Origin: Nocardia terpenica
GTDB taxonomy: Bacteria > Actinomycetota > Actinomycetes > Mycobacteriales > Mycobacteriaceae
Reading direction: 5' to 3'
Assembly: GCF_013186535.1 (NCBI RefSeq)
Contig: NZ_JABMCZ010000002.1
Span: 1,860,001 to 1,924,000 of the forward strand
Length of the DNA stretch: 64,000 nt
Position numbers and translations under genes: made by a program. Within the stretch, counting starts at the first letter, position 1, and every line of letters begins with the position of its first letter. The notes beneath the pieces were generated by a model. The model worked only from the letters and a program-made list of their open reading frames with translations. It searched no databases and had not been told where the DNA came from. Positions 41,423-50,767 of this stretch are shown one piece after another.

Positions 41423-41560
41423 TCCGACTACATCGACGAATGCGAGGCGTATGTCGCTCGTGGACGCCGGGGTTTCGGTCACCGTGCGGACGACGCCCGG
41501 GCACGTGCACGGCTCGATGTTGTTGCCGGACTGGCCTTCTGCGGTAGTGTGGCGTCGCGA
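41423..41560 (+). pseudogene. C-terminal remnant of an alpha/beta hydrolase (esterase)
   Basis: SDYIDECEAYVAR in one frame continues after a shift as LVDAGVSVTVRTTPGHVHGS, then MLLPDWPSA in another. This is the end of an HSL-type esterase, with the catalytic His in GHVHGS. No upstream part remains. The rest, 41561-41805, shows no gene. Confidence 0.55.
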
Positions 41561-41805
41561 AGCCGATGAAGCTCGGCCGCTGTCCACGCATCTGCCTCCG
41601 GTGATCGCCGCGACCGAGCGACTCGGACCGATAAAGACAGTCGCGCACCCAGATTCACGCGGTTGCAGCCGATCACAACGCCGTCACATAACGCACCCTG
41701 CCTTGCGGACATACACGAGATCGACTGACGGCCAACCACTATGGCTCACCCCAATGTCCCGGAACGCGGCTACGACAGTGCGTCAGGTCGAACCGGGAGC
41801 GGGCG

Positions 41806-42348
41806 TCAATCGGATTCGGTGGTGTCCTCGCCGGGCAGGTGGATTGTGCGCAGGATGTGGCGTTTGCGGCCCGGCGCGGGTCGGTTGGTCAGGCGGGGCG
41901 CGATTACCCGCCCGAGTTCGGTGACGAATTCGGCGAATTCGGTGTCGTCGAGCCAGAATCCGGCGGTGTGGTAGCCGACGCCGTCGCGAGTGAAGTCGAT
42001 GTCGCCGTGGTCGAGGTAGCGGTCGAAGTCGACCAGGACGCCGGCGATGTAGGCGAGGAAGGCGCGGCGGTGGTCCTCGGGGGTCATGGCGGCGAGTTGG
42101 TCGGCGGTGATCGCGGTGGCGGCCAGGCGTAGTCGGTAGGTGCGTTCGACCGTGCCGCGGACCCGGCGCTCGTCGACGACCTCGAGGACACCGGCATCGA
42201 CCAGGCGAGCGACCTGACGGTAGAGACTGCCCGGGGGGACGTCGCCGAGTTCGGCGCTCAAACCCGCTGTGGTGAGGGTTCGGTCGCCGAGGAACGCCTG
42301 CACGATGCGCAGGCGGATCGGATGCAGCAGTAGTTCGACGGAATCCAC
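41806..42348 (-). CDS. ArsR-type winged-helix regulator
   Basis: 180 residues. LLLHPIRLRIVQAFLGDRTL starts the DNA-binding fold, and SAELGDVPPGSLYRQVARLV is its recognition helix. The C-terminal two thirds include TEFAEFVTELGRVIAPRL, a region seen in ArsR proteins that control adjacent membrane or hydrolase genes. It is divergent from the DUF5808/hydrolase pair, with a strong AT-rich palindrome between them, so it likely represses both. Confidence 0.85.
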   Translation of the reverse strand: MDSVELLLHPIRLRIVQAFLGDRTLTTAGLSAELGDVPPGSLYRQVARLVDAGVLEVVDERRVRGTVERTYRLRLAATAITADQLAAMTPEDHRRAFLAYIAGVLVDFDRYLDHGDIDFTRDGVGYHTAGFWLDDTEFAEFVTELGRVIAPRLTNRPAPGRKRHILRTIHLPGEDTTESD

Positions 42349-42365
42349 GCGATCGAGGGTAACAC

Positions 42366-42391
42366 TATTGTTATCGATATTGATAATATTA
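42366..42391. promoter_or_regulatory. AT-rich palindrome, likely ArsR-type operator
   Basis: The core TTATCGATATTGATAA (42371-42386) is a palindrome with one mismatched pair, extended outward by matching A/T bases. It stands out sharply in this GC-rich sequence and lies 18 bp from the regulator start. Confidence 0.65.
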
Positions 42392-42443
42392 GATGTATCG
42401 TGAACATTGGCGATGGTTCCGACAACCCGAAGGATGTGGTGAG

Positions 42444-42677
42444 ATGACCAGCCCGAATCAGGACCGCGTCGAACCGGACCGTGTCCCGCGGCCGCAGGGC
42501 ACGGTGGCGGGAATGCCGTACGACTGGCGGCGCCCGACCTGGGCCCGGCTGCGTGCCCGGTGGTGGAATCGCGACGACCCGCGAGTGTTCACGCCGAAGT
42601 CGTTCGGGTGGGGGTTCGATGTGAACCTGTATCGGCTGGTGCACCCGCGTCGGCGAGGAACCGCCGGTGACCGGTGA
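42444..42677 (+). CDS. small DUF5808-like protein
   Basis: 77 residues from ATG 42444 (GGTGAG upstream). The C-terminal half, NRDDPRVFTPKSFGWGFDVN followed by LYRLVHPRR, matches the short DUF5808 motif found in actinobacterial membrane-associated proteins. It overlaps the following hydrolase gene by 11 bp. Function unknown; probably controlled by the divergent ArsR-type protein. Confidence 0.7.
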   Translation: MTSPNQDRVEPDRVPRPQGTVAGMPYDWRRPTWARLRARWWNRDDPRVFTPKSFGWGFDVNLYRLVHPRRRGTAGDR

Positions 42678-43569
42678 GGAGATCGAGTTCGACAGCGGCA
42701 GTTGCCGTTTGGCGGGAACCTTCATCGCCGTATCCGACCCGGTCGCGGTCGCGCTGGTGCTTCCGGGCTCGGGCCGAGTCGATCGTGACTCCAATGTTCC
42801 GCGGCTCCCACTGGGGTTGACGCGGGACATTGCCCAGGCGCTGACCGGGGCGGGGGTGGCGACACTGCGATACGACAAGCGCGGTATCGGCGCCAGCGGC
42901 GGGGAATTCCTGCCGACGGGATTCCACCAACAGCTCGCCGATGCCCGGGCCGCGCTGGCATGGCTCGCCGCCCGGGTGCCGGGAGTGCCTGTCCTGGTGG
43001 TCGGGCACAGCGAAGGCGGCTTGCACGCGATCGAACTGGCCGCCGACGGCAACGCGGCGGGTGCGGTGCTGCTGAGCACCGCCGCGCGGACCGGCGAGGA
43101 GGTGCTGCTGTGGCAGGGCGTCCAGCTGGTGTCCACCCTGCCTCGTTGGTTGACCACGATCCTGCGGTGGACTCGCATCGATCCGCTTGTCTCCCAACGC
43201 AAGCGGCTGGCGCGGATCGAGCGGTCCGCGGCCGATGTGCTGCGGATCCAGGGGGTCCGGATGAACGCCCGCTGGCTGCGCGAATTCGCGGCCTATGATC
43301 CGCGCCCGGCGCTGGCCCGGATCGGCGTGCCGGTGCTGGCGATTACCGGCGCGCACGACATGCAGGTCCCGCCCGATGGCATCGACACCATGGGGCAGCT
43401 GGTGCGGGGGTCGTTCGAGGGGCACGTTCTCGACGATCTCAGCCACCTCCTGCGACCCGATCCCGACCGGATCGGCCCCCGCGGCTATCGTCGCGCCGTC
43501 CGTCAACCGGTCAGCCCCGAACCGCTGAACCTGATCACCGACTGGATCACTCGCTACTGGCACACCTGA
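42667..43569 (+). CDS. alpha/beta hydrolase
   Basis: 300 residues from GTG 42667. Oxyanion region ALVLPGSGRVDRDSN, RYDKRGIGASGG, nucleophile elbow VLVVGHSEGGLHAI, acid in ITGAHDMQVPP and His in LDDLSHLLRPD give a complete Ser-Asp-His triad. Soluble hydrolase of the acyl-peptidase/BAAT-like group; substrate unknown. Translationally overlapped with the DUF5808 gene. Confidence 0.88.
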   Translation: MTGEEIEFDSGSCRLAGTFIAVSDPVAVALVLPGSGRVDRDSNVPRLPLGLTRDIAQALTGAGVATLRYDKRGIGASGGEFLPTGFHQQLADARAALAWLAARVPGVPVLVVGHSEGGLHAIELAADGNAAGAVLLSTAARTGEEVLLWQGVQLVSTLPRWLTTILRWTRIDPLVSQRKRLARIERSAADVLRIQGVRMNARWLREFAAYDPRPALARIGVPVLAITGAHDMQVPPDGIDTMGQLVRGSFEGHVLDDLSHLLRPDPDRIGPRGYRRAVRQPVSPEPLNLITDWITRYWHT

Positions 43570-43582
43570 ATTCAGAAACCTC

Positions 43583-43960
43583 ATGAACTCGACAAGCAGC
43601 CCTGCCCGACGTGGCCCGCGCCCACCGCTGATGGCGGTGGTAGTCGGCGTTGTAGTGTTCACGCTGCTCGCGCGACGGCTCGGCTACCGACTCGGAGGCA
43701 ATGTCGTCGTACGATGCCGCCGGGGACACCTTTTCACCACACTGTGGATCCCCGGAATCAAGCTCACCGGACTCGACCTGGTCATCGCCCGCTGGCAGCG
43801 CTGCCCCGTAGGGCGGCACTGGAGCCTGGTTACTCCGGTTCGCGACACCAACCTCACCGAACAGCAACGCCGAGTCGCCGCTCGGCATCACGTCCGCATT
43901 CCTCGAGCAATACTGATGTCGGAATGGAGCGTCGTGCCTGTCGAACAGACGCTCCAGTAA
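43583..43960 (+). CDS. membrane-anchored hypothetical protein
   Basis: 125 residues, starting 14 bp after the hydrolase stop. One N-terminal membrane segment (LMAVVVGVVVFTLLARRLG), then a conserved-looking block VVRCRRGHLFTTLWIPGIKL...RWQRCPVGRHWSLV with two cysteines. I have seen this block in actinobacterial hypothetical proteins, function unknown. Co-transcribed with the hydrolase. Confidence 0.7.
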   Translation: MNSTSSPARRGPRPPLMAVVVGVVVFTLLARRLGYRLGGNVVVRCRRGHLFTTLWIPGIKLTGLDLVIARWQRCPVGRHWSLVTPVRDTNLTEQQRRVAARHHVRIPRAILMSEWSVVPVEQTLQ

Positions 43961-44841
43961 AATGGTTGCCCCGCAGAAGGTTTGGTAACGCCGTCACTGT
44001 GAAACGATCCCGCGATTCGAAGCGGCCAAGTTCGATCGCACTCGCGGCATCGTCATCCGGGACACGCCGAATCGAATCGGAGAACCTTCGAAGAAATGCG
44101 AAATGGAGATTGTCGCCGCGACTCGACGAGCGCGGCCTTTCCCCGACACGACGGAATTGTGCCGTGGTTTCATCCGGCGATTATCGTAACCGGGTATTGA
44201 TCCGAAAATACGGCAAGATGTCATCATGCTGGTGTGCTGAGAATCCATCCGCTCGGGGGTAGGGGGAATATGAGACTCGGGCAAGGTCTGTCGCCGGGAG
44301 ACATTGTCGACCCCACCTCCTTGATGCTTGTCCGCGAAACGGCGTGACATAACCCTGTATCGGCGTCGATTCCGGCAACCGACCTAGTTCCTTTTCGCAT
44401 TCCTGCCCATTCGAAGCTTATTCACAGGCGGCGGATAGTCAGAGACCGGCCAGTCTGTATTGGGATCGTCATGTGCTGGTCGGCGTGGCCCGGCTGGCGC
44501 ATCCGGGGCAGTCGGCGACGCTGCTCGCGCTGGACGAGGGCCGCTGTACCCGTATTCCGCCGTTTCAGCGCCCTGAGTGATAAGCGACACGCACGAATGT
44601 CGGATATACCACGAATGCCGGAAAATGCCTCGCATCTAGGGGTGGATAGGGGTTGGCGACCCCCTTAATCCACGCTTACGCTCGCATTTGGAAGTAATCG
44701 AAACGCGCACCATACACGGGGGGTGAAGTCATTTCGGCCGCTCCTCGGATCTGTCACCTCCGGTGATTCTGCTCTCTTACGGCAAGCATCGAACAAGCTC
44801 GATCATCCGGGCTGTATGGACGCGGCGAAAGGAAAGCTGGA
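43961..44841. other. gene-poor stretch with one coding remnant
   Basis: 880 bp without an intact gene. 44452-44580 (+) reads SLYWDRHVLVGVARLAHPGQ, then SATLLALDEGRCTRIPPF and a natural stop, with high third-position GC. It is the C-terminus of a lost protein of unknown family. An imperfect hairpin (GGATAGGGGT..ACCCCC..ATCC) lies at 44644-44671. Confidence 0.5.
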
Positions 44842-46059
44842 ATGAAAGAGATATGCGGCCTCGGTGAAATCCCGGACCCGGGCGTCGTGCCGAAATACAT
44901 GCATGCCGCAGTGATCCGTCCGGAACGCTTCGGTCAGCCGATGGACGCCATCAAGGTCGAACAGGTTCGCACGCCCGAGCCCGGTTACGGCCAGGTGCTG
45001 ATTCTGGTGATGGCCGCGGGGGTCAATTACAACAATGTGTGGGCCGCGCTGGGCAAGCCGATCGATGTGGTCGCCATGCGGCAGCGCCAGGGTGAGCCGG
45101 AAGACTTCCACATCGGCGGTTCCGACGGTTCGGGAATCGTCTGGGCCACGGGGCCGGGTGTGACCGGTGTGCAGGTCGGGGACGAGGTCGTGCTCTCCGG
45201 CGCGCAGTGGGACGAGCGGGCCGACGATGTGCGGTTCGGCGGCAATCCGATCGCGTCGACGACGATGCGGGCGTGGGGTTACGAGGCGAACTACGGCACG
45301 TTCGCCCAGTTCGCCCTGGCCTTCGACTACCAGTGCCATCCGAAGCCGAAGAATCTGACCTGGGCGGAGTCCGCGTCGTACATGCTCACCGGCGCGACCG
45401 CGTACCGGCAGCTGACCGGATGGCATCCGCACACCGTCGAGCCCGGCGATCCGGTGCTGATCTGGGGCGGGTCGGGTGGACTCGGTTCGATGGCGATTCA
45501 GATCACCCGCGCCCGCGGCGGAATCCCGATCGCGGTGGTGTCCTCGCCCGAACGCGCCGAATACTGTAGGCAACTCGGGGCCGAGGGCACGATCAATCGG
45601 CACGATTATCACCACTGGGGAAGGTTGCCGGATATCGGTGATGCCGCCGCGTATCGCGAATGGCTCGGCGAGGCCAAGCGTTTCGGCCGGGCGATCTGGG
45701 ATGTGCTCGGCGAGGCGCGGGCGCCGAAGATCGTGCTGGAGCATTCCGGCGAGGCGACGCTGCCGACCTCCCTGTTCGTCTGCGACAACGCCGGAATGGT
45801 CGTATTGTGCGGCGGCACATCGGGTTACAACGGTGATATCGATCTGCGCTACCTGTGGATGCGGCAGAAACGGCTGCAGGGTTCGCATTACGCCGATCTG
45901 TCCCAGTGCCGACGAATCACCGAATTGGTGTCGGCGGGCCGGATCAGCCCGTGCCTCACGCAGACCTACGAATTCGACGACATCGCGACCGCGCATCAGG
46001 TGCTGCACGACAACGTCCAGACGAAGGGAAATGTCGCGGTCACCGTGAATGCGGCGTAG
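44842..46059 (+). CDS. ccrA: crotonyl-CoA carboxylase/reductase
   Basis: 405 residues of the medium-chain reductase superfamily, without zinc-binding cysteines. PGYGQVLILVMAAGVNYNNVWAALG, DFHIGGSDGSGIVWATG and WGYEANYGTFAQFALAF are the hallmarks of crotonyl-CoA carboxylase/reductase; VLIWGGSGGLGSMAIQI is the NADP site. It reduces crotonyl-CoA with CO2 capture to ethylmalonyl-CoA, feeding the ethylmalonyl-CoA pathway or polyketide extender units. It is somewhat shorter than typical CCR (about 440). No partner genes lie nearby. Confidence 0.88.
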   Translation: MKEICGLGEIPDPGVVPKYMHAAVIRPERFGQPMDAIKVEQVRTPEPGYGQVLILVMAAGVNYNNVWAALGKPIDVVAMRQRQGEPEDFHIGGSDGSGIVWATGPGVTGVQVGDEVVLSGAQWDERADDVRFGGNPIASTTMRAWGYEANYGTFAQFALAFDYQCHPKPKNLTWAESASYMLTGATAYRQLTGWHPHTVEPGDPVLIWGGSGGLGSMAIQITRARGGIPIAVVSSPERAEYCRQLGAEGTINRHDYHHWGRLPDIGDAAAYREWLGEAKRFGRAIWDVLGEARAPKIVLEHSGEATLPTSLFVCDNAGMVVLCGGTSGYNGDIDLRYLWMRQKRLQGSHYADLSQCRRITELVSAGRISPCLTQTYEFDDIATAHQVLHDNVQTKGNVAVTVNAA

Positions 46060-46203
46060 GTCTTCGACAGTTCTTGCGGGGGTGGGCCTCTCGCGCTTCG
46101 GCGGTGCGGGTACGGACGTCGCGACGACGTCACCCGCATCCGCGCCGAAGCCCGAGAATGCGCCCGTGCCGGCCCTAGGGCCCGGAGCAGCCGAGGGTGG
46201 CTG

Positions 46204-46497
46204 TCAACGGGTTCGGGCCGGCGATCCTAAGTGCGCGTCGGCGAGGAAATCGTTCACCCCGACGTCGAGGCGCTGGGTGACCGCGGACAGCGCGATCTCC
46301 AATGTCTGCCCGACGCTGGGCGAAATCGCCTGCAGCCGTACCGGATCGGTGCTCAAACCGTCGATGGCGATATTGCAGCAGTATTGGACGTCCTCGGTGG
46401 AGCCCCGGCGATGCGGCACGCCGATGGTGACATGCACGTCGCTGTCACCGATTCTGAGGCGCCGCGTTGCCAGAAATGCGTCTGCATCGATTGTCAT
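46204..46497 (-). CDS. small hypothetical protein (DUF6968-like)
   Basis: 97 residues from ATG 46497. MTIDADAFLATRRLRIGDSD, YCCNIAIDGLSTDPVRLQAI and VGQTLEIALSAVTQRLDVGV look like the small DUF6968-type proteins: a beta sheet followed by a helix. The ribosome site is weak and the frame is open further upstream, so the start is uncertain. Function unknown. Confidence 0.5.
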   Translation of the reverse strand: MTIDADAFLATRRLRIGDSDVHVTIGVPHRRGSTEDVQYCCNIAIDGLSTDPVRLQAISPSVGQTLEIALSAVTQRLDVGVNDFLADAHLGSPARTR

Positions 46498-46645
46498 AAC
46501 AAGAACTATGGCCGTACCGAGTTCGCGAACCGAATTCTCATAGGTGTGTTGCCATAGTCCGTGTCGCCGGGCTTCGATAGTTCTGTTCGGAACGTCCGAC
46601 TCCGTAGTTTGAACTCGGTTCCTTTTATACACAAGTCCTTTTGCG

Positions 46646-46677
46646 GTGAGTCGGCCCGACGCGCCGGGCCGACTCAC
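46646..46677. terminator. strong hairpin, probable terminator
   Basis: A perfect 13-bp stem (GTGAGTCGGCCCG and complement) with a 6-nt loop. It lies 114 bp beyond the end of the leftward lysin-like gene and before the small leftward gene, so it likely ends the lysin transcript. Confidence 0.65.
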
Positions 46678-46790
46678 GGCAATTACTACATTGCGCTACC
46701 CGTCGCAGGCATGGGCTGGGCCGGGGGTTGGTCGTTGTCCCAGTCGTTGTCGACGAGCCGACCGCGGGCCCGCTCGACCTCTCACTACAG

Positions 46791-47783
46791 TCACCCGCCT
46801 TGTGTAGTACCCGGCCTTTTTGCTGCGAGGTTCCTGCGTTCGGTCGGCTGGAAGCCGTCGATGCCCAGGCGGTGGCCGATGGCCGCGACGGCGTCCACGA
46901 CGGAGCGGCCGCCGAGCTGGGGCCAGCCCGTGCCCCGGGGGCCGTGCAGGTGGATCCATTCGTCGCGGATGCGGGCCTCGGTGCCGCGGGGGAGCAGGGT
47001 TTGGGCGGGGGCCGAAGGGAGTGCGAAACCGGGGATTTCGAGGGCGCGGCCGACGATGGCGATGCCGTCGACGAGGGTGCGGCCGCCGAGTTGGGGCCAG
47101 CCGTTGCCGCCGACGCCCATGAACTGGATCCACATATCGCTGATCGGGTCCATCGAGACCGAGCCGACGCCGCAGGCATTGGCGAAGTCCTGCGGCGAGA
47201 GGCCGTCGGCGGAGTTCATATCGCAGTTGCCGAAGGGCGGCGCGCCCTCGGGCAGGCCACCGCCGTAGCCCTGGCCGTCGGTGTACTGGTGCGCGATCTG
47301 CCCGGGTAGCTCGGGGTTGCTGCCCCAGCCCGCGCCGATCATGCGCAGCCCGGCGGGGCGGGTGGGCCACATGGTGGCGAAGTCGGCGGCATTGGCGTAG
47401 CCGATGACCCTCGGGGTGGAGCCGAGCCAGTCGGTCAGTCCCCAGTAGGCGCGGTTGATGCCGTCGGACTGGTCGCCGCCGGGGTTGCCGCCGGATTCCA
47501 CGTCGAGCATCGAGATCATCTTCGGGTGCGGGCCGCCCGCCTGCCCGACCATGCTCTTGTGGGTGTTGATGGTGTCCTGCCAGTTCGACCGCCAGTACAT
47601 GTAGACGATGAAGCAGGCGATCCGGCCGGAGTCGGCGGCGCTCGCGGCCCAGGCGTAGTTCTGGGCGAAATTGTGATCCTGGTAGGTGCCGTCGTTGGAT
47701 CGGAACGAGAAGATCTGGTACGGGTACGAATCATCAACCGGCACTTGAAATTCGGATACGTCGGCGAAAAGCGAATCGACCAT
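46791..47783 (-). CDS. GH25-type lysin-like protein with two C-terminal repeats
   Basis: 330 residues from ATG 47783 (GGGAGC upstream). SLFADVSEFQVPVDDSYPYQ, CFIVYMYWRSNWQDTINTHK and MISMLDVESGGNPGG follow the pattern of glycoside-hydrolase-25-like lysin domains seen in actinobacteriophages, with conserved acidic residues. The C-terminus has two copies of a 40-residue repeat (WIQFMGVGGNGWPQLGGRTL and WIHLHGPRGTGWPQLGGRSV), probably wall-binding. No signal peptide is evident. Possibly a domesticated prophage gene. Confidence 0.75.
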   Translation of the reverse strand: MVDSLFADVSEFQVPVDDSYPYQIFSFRSNDGTYQDHNFAQNYAWAASAADSGRIACFIVYMYWRSNWQDTINTHKSMVGQAGGPHPKMISMLDVESGGNPGGDQSDGINRAYWGLTDWLGSTPRVIGYANAADFATMWPTRPAGLRMIGAGWGSNPELPGQIAHQYTDGQGYGGGLPEGAPPFGNCDMNSADGLSPQDFANACGVGSVSMDPISDMWIQFMGVGGNGWPQLGGRTLVDGIAIVGRALEIPGFALPSAPAQTLLPRGTEARIRDEWIHLHGPRGTGWPQLGGRSVVDAVAAIGHRLGIDGFQPTERRNLAAKRPGTTQGG

Positions 47784-47860
47784 GACTGCTCCCGGAAAAG
47801 TAGCTGTATGTCGATTCTCGGCTGCCCACCGTAATCGTGCCAAGGCTTTCGCGCTGATCG

Positions 47861-48175
47861 CTACCCGTCCGAGACCGCCAATACGTCGGTCAGCCAGCGC
47901 AGCGCGCGGGCGCGGGCGGTGTCGTCCAGGTCCGTGAGCGCCTGGTAGGCGGCGCGCATGGCCTCGAGTTCGCGTGTACCGGTATTGATTCGGTCGTCGG
48001 TGGTGGTCATGTGGTGGTCGTCTGTCCGTTCGTTCCGTTCGGATATATGGGATGCCGCGGCGAGCCGGATCAATTCGGCCGGATCGACGTCGGGGACGTT
48101 CCGGCGTACCGGGTGCGGGCGGGCGAACGCGTCCGGGCCTACGCGCGGGATCGTGTGCCGCTTGCGCTGTGCCAT
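47861..48175 (-). CDS. small hypothetical protein
   Basis: 104 residues from ATG 48175. A basic N-terminus (MAQRKRHTIPRVGPDAFARP) is followed by a helical C-terminus (LEAMRAAYQALTDLDDTARA, RALRWLTDVLAV). An internal start at MTTTDD would give about 49 residues of only the helical part. Family not recognised; 77 bp upstream of the lysin-like gene on the same strand. Confidence 0.55.
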   Translation of the reverse strand: MAQRKRHTIPRVGPDAFARPHPVRRNVPDVDPAELIRLAAASHISERNERTDDHHMTTTDDRINTGTRELEAMRAAYQALTDLDDTARARALRWLTDVLAVSDG

Positions 48176-48406
48176 AGCAGCAGACTCTAACCGGCCGCGG
48201 CCGTTTTCCGGTGTCGGATGCAGAAGATGATGTCCGGCACGGCCATTGCCATCGGGACGAAAATCACATTCGTCCCGATCGCGGCGGTGCCCCGGTTATT
48301 CGGGGCAGTAACGATCATCGCCGCAATCGCGACATCATCGGTGGCACATGGCCCATCGGGGGGGCCTGTCCGTTCACTCGTCGGGTTTCGGAATTGGGAT
48401 GAGGAC

Positions 48407-50119
48407 ATGGCTTTTCGCGAGTTCATCGGGCGGCATCGGATCGTTTCGACCGTTGCGGCGCCGGCGGCGCTGGGGGTGGCGGCGATCGTCGCCGCGACGT
48501 GGGCGCTGACGTCCACGCCCGGGCCGCAGACCGCCGATACGCAGCTGAAGGCGTCCGTCACCGAATGCCACGACATGGTGACCATCTCGGTGGCCGGGCG
48601 CAACGACACTCCGGTGGCGGGCACCACGAAGATGCTGGTCGACGCCAACGGTAACGAGTTGCCCGCCGCGCTGTCCGGCGATTACAGCAGCCACTGGGTC
48701 GATCCGGTCGTCAATGCGCCGGGTAATGCCGTCGGACCCAACTCGTATGCCGCCGTCTACATCGCCTATCCCGCGAACATGTCCAGCTATGAGGACGCGG
48801 TGAATGCCGGTGTCGGCAATACCGAAAAAGTGATGCACGACATCGCGCAGGCGTGCCCCAACACCAAATTCTCGATCGTCGGGTACAGCGAGGGCGCCGA
48901 TGTCGTGCGCCGCGTCGCCCGGACCATCGGCCATCAGCAGCCGAATCAGGACGGGGTCGTCGATACCGATCATGTTCTCGGCGTGGTGATTCTGGCCGAC
49001 GCGGGCCGTACCGCGGGGCAGGGGCCGTTCCCCGGCGCGAAGGATCCGTTCGGCAATCCGGACGGTTTCGATCAGAAGTATCAGACCGGCGCGCAGCCGA
49101 TCTCGGGTCAGGGGGCACTTCCCGACACCGGCGGTGACTTCGGCTCGCTGAACGGCAAGATCGCCTCGTTCTGCTCCGAGGGCGACCTCACCTGCGCTGC
49201 GCCGCAGAATATTTCGCTGCTGCAATTGGCGGCCAACGTGGGTCGGCAGTTGGATGTGGACTCGCTCCAGCGCGACGGGCTGACCCCGGCGACCGGGCAG
49301 GACGTCGCGGTCGTGCTGGGCCGGATCGCCATGTCGGCGTTCGCCGATATTGCGTCGCAACCGAATTGGATGCAGAGCAACGAGACCTTCCTGCAGGTCC
49401 TGCTGCGGGTGTCGGATCCGGAATACAAGCCGGGCCAGGCGCCGAAGCCGCCGGTGCAGGCGCCGACGATCTCGCAGACCCAGCTGTCGCCGCTGGCCTA
49501 CCTGCCGCAGAAGGTGTTCAACGAGATCGTCGGCCTGATCGTGACGAATCAGAACACCATCCCGGTGATCATGAGCGACCCGTACCAGCTCACCCTGGGG
49601 CCCAACGGAACCGGCCACCACTTCGACTACTGGCGCGACAGCGACCCGAACAACGGTAAGCCGCTGACCTCGGCCGAGTATGCGGCCGCCTGGCTCACCG
49701 CGCTGGCCAAGCAGGCGCAGGCGGGCAAGCAGATCGACCCGGCCACCAAGCCGCAGCAGGCCGACCTGGTCGCCGCGTACAGGGCGGCGGACGACGTCAA
49801 GGCGCAGCGCGCGGCGGCCCTGTCCGCAACCCCGACCACCACCGCCGCGGCCCCGACAACCACCTCCGCATCGCCGACTACCGCCGCGACCCCGACGACC
49901 ACCGCGAGCGCTACACCGACCACCGTCGCCCCGACAACCTCGGCCTCGACAACCCCGGCACCGACCACCACGGCGTCACCGTCGCAGACTCCCGCGCCGA
50001 CGACCGTCGCCCCGACCACGTCGCCCGCAGCGCCCACCACGACGACCGCCGCACCGACGACCACGACGGTACCGGCGGCGCCGACAACCACCGGCGCGGC
50101 GGTTCGCGTAGCGAACTGA
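48407..50119 (+). CDS. secreted cutinase-like serine esterase with Thr/Pro/Ala-rich tail
   Basis: 570 residues from ATG 48407 (TGAGGAC upstream). N-terminal membrane/signal segment VSTVAAPAALGVAAIVAATW, then a cutinase-like domain with nucleophile elbow KFSIVGYSEGADVVRRVA and paired cysteines (IASFCSEGDLTCAAPQN). The last 90 residues are low-complexity Thr/Pro/Ala/Ser repeats, a likely wall-spanning or glycosylated stalk. Expected to be exported and to hydrolyse esters such as lipids at or outside the mycolate envelope. Confidence 0.85.
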   Translation: MAFREFIGRHRIVSTVAAPAALGVAAIVAATWALTSTPGPQTADTQLKASVTECHDMVTISVAGRNDTPVAGTTKMLVDANGNELPAALSGDYSSHWVDPVVNAPGNAVGPNSYAAVYIAYPANMSSYEDAVNAGVGNTEKVMHDIAQACPNTKFSIVGYSEGADVVRRVARTIGHQQPNQDGVVDTDHVLGVVILADAGRTAGQGPFPGAKDPFGNPDGFDQKYQTGAQPISGQGALPDTGGDFGSLNGKIASFCSEGDLTCAAPQNISLLQLAANVGRQLDVDSLQRDGLTPATGQDVAVVLGRIAMSAFADIASQPNWMQSNETFLQVLLRVSDPEYKPGQAPKPPVQAPTISQTQLSPLAYLPQKVFNEIVGLIVTNQNTIPVIMSDPYQLTLGPNGTGHHFDYWRDSDPNNGKPLTSAEYAAAWLTALAKQAQAGKQIDPATKPQQADLVAAYRAADDVKAQRAAALSATPTTTAAAPTTTSASPTTAATPTTTASATPTTVAPTTSASTTPAPTTTASPSQTPAPTTVAPTTSPAAPTTTTAAPTTTTVPAAPTTTGAAVRVAN

Positions 50120-50261
50120 CAACCGGGGCAATGTAATCGGCGGGGCGGTACCCGGCATCGCATCTCGATCGGTGGATGCGAGCGACCGGATGCCGCCCCG
50201 CTGTCGGCCGCGCGGTAGTCATCGAGATCGGCGCTGTAATGCCGCCCAGTTACCTCGGTGT

Positions 50262-50757
50262 GCTTCACCGCGTCATCCGGCGTGCTCGCCTTCGTTATCT
50301 GGCAGGCTTGCCCTCGTTGTTCGGCGTGCTTGCCTTCGTTGTCTGGCGGGCTCGCCCACGTCATCCAGCGGGCTCACACTCTTCATCCGGCGTGGCTCAT
50401 CCCCGTTATCGGACGTGGCCCATCCTCCCTAACAGGCGCGCTTCCCCTCATGATCCCGGCGTGCTTTTGGCCGGGATCCATCGTAACCCACTGCGTACCA
50501 GCAGATTCCGGCCAAAAGCACGCCGGAATCACGGGGGCATGCCGGAATGGCGGGGGCATGCTGGAATGGCCGGGGCACGCTGGAATGGCGAGGGCATGCC
50601 GGAATGGCGGGGGCATGCTGGAATGGCCGGGGCACGCTGGAATGGCGGGGGCACGCTCGAATGACGGGGGCACGCTGGAAAGGCCGGGGAGCGCGCCGGA
50701 ATGACAGGGGGAAGCACGCCGGATGACGGAGGGAAGCACGCCGGAATGATGGGCGAT
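50262..50757. repeat. minisatellite array A around two hairpin seeds
   Basis: Left part (50262-50482): about ten degenerate 22-bp units of the type CTYGCCYTCGTYATCCGGCG. Centre: two inverted hairpin elements (GATCCCGGC..GCCGGGATC near 50453-50480 and GATTCCGGCC..CCGGAATC near 50504-50530). Right part: about eight 19-bp units GGAATGGCSGGGGCAYGCY, then longer variants. The left units are roughly the reverse complement of the last right units. It fills the gap between the convergent cutinase and TetR genes. Confidence 0.85.
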
Positions 50758-50767
50758 ACCGCCAGCT

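Noticed and set aside
46049..46543. Plus-strand 164-residue ORF after ccrA
   Set aside because: It overlaps the better-supported minus-strand small gene and has no ribosome site or family features.
50262..50757. CRISPR array
   Set aside because: Units are 19-22 bp, contiguous and degenerate with no unique spacers, and no cas genes are nearby.
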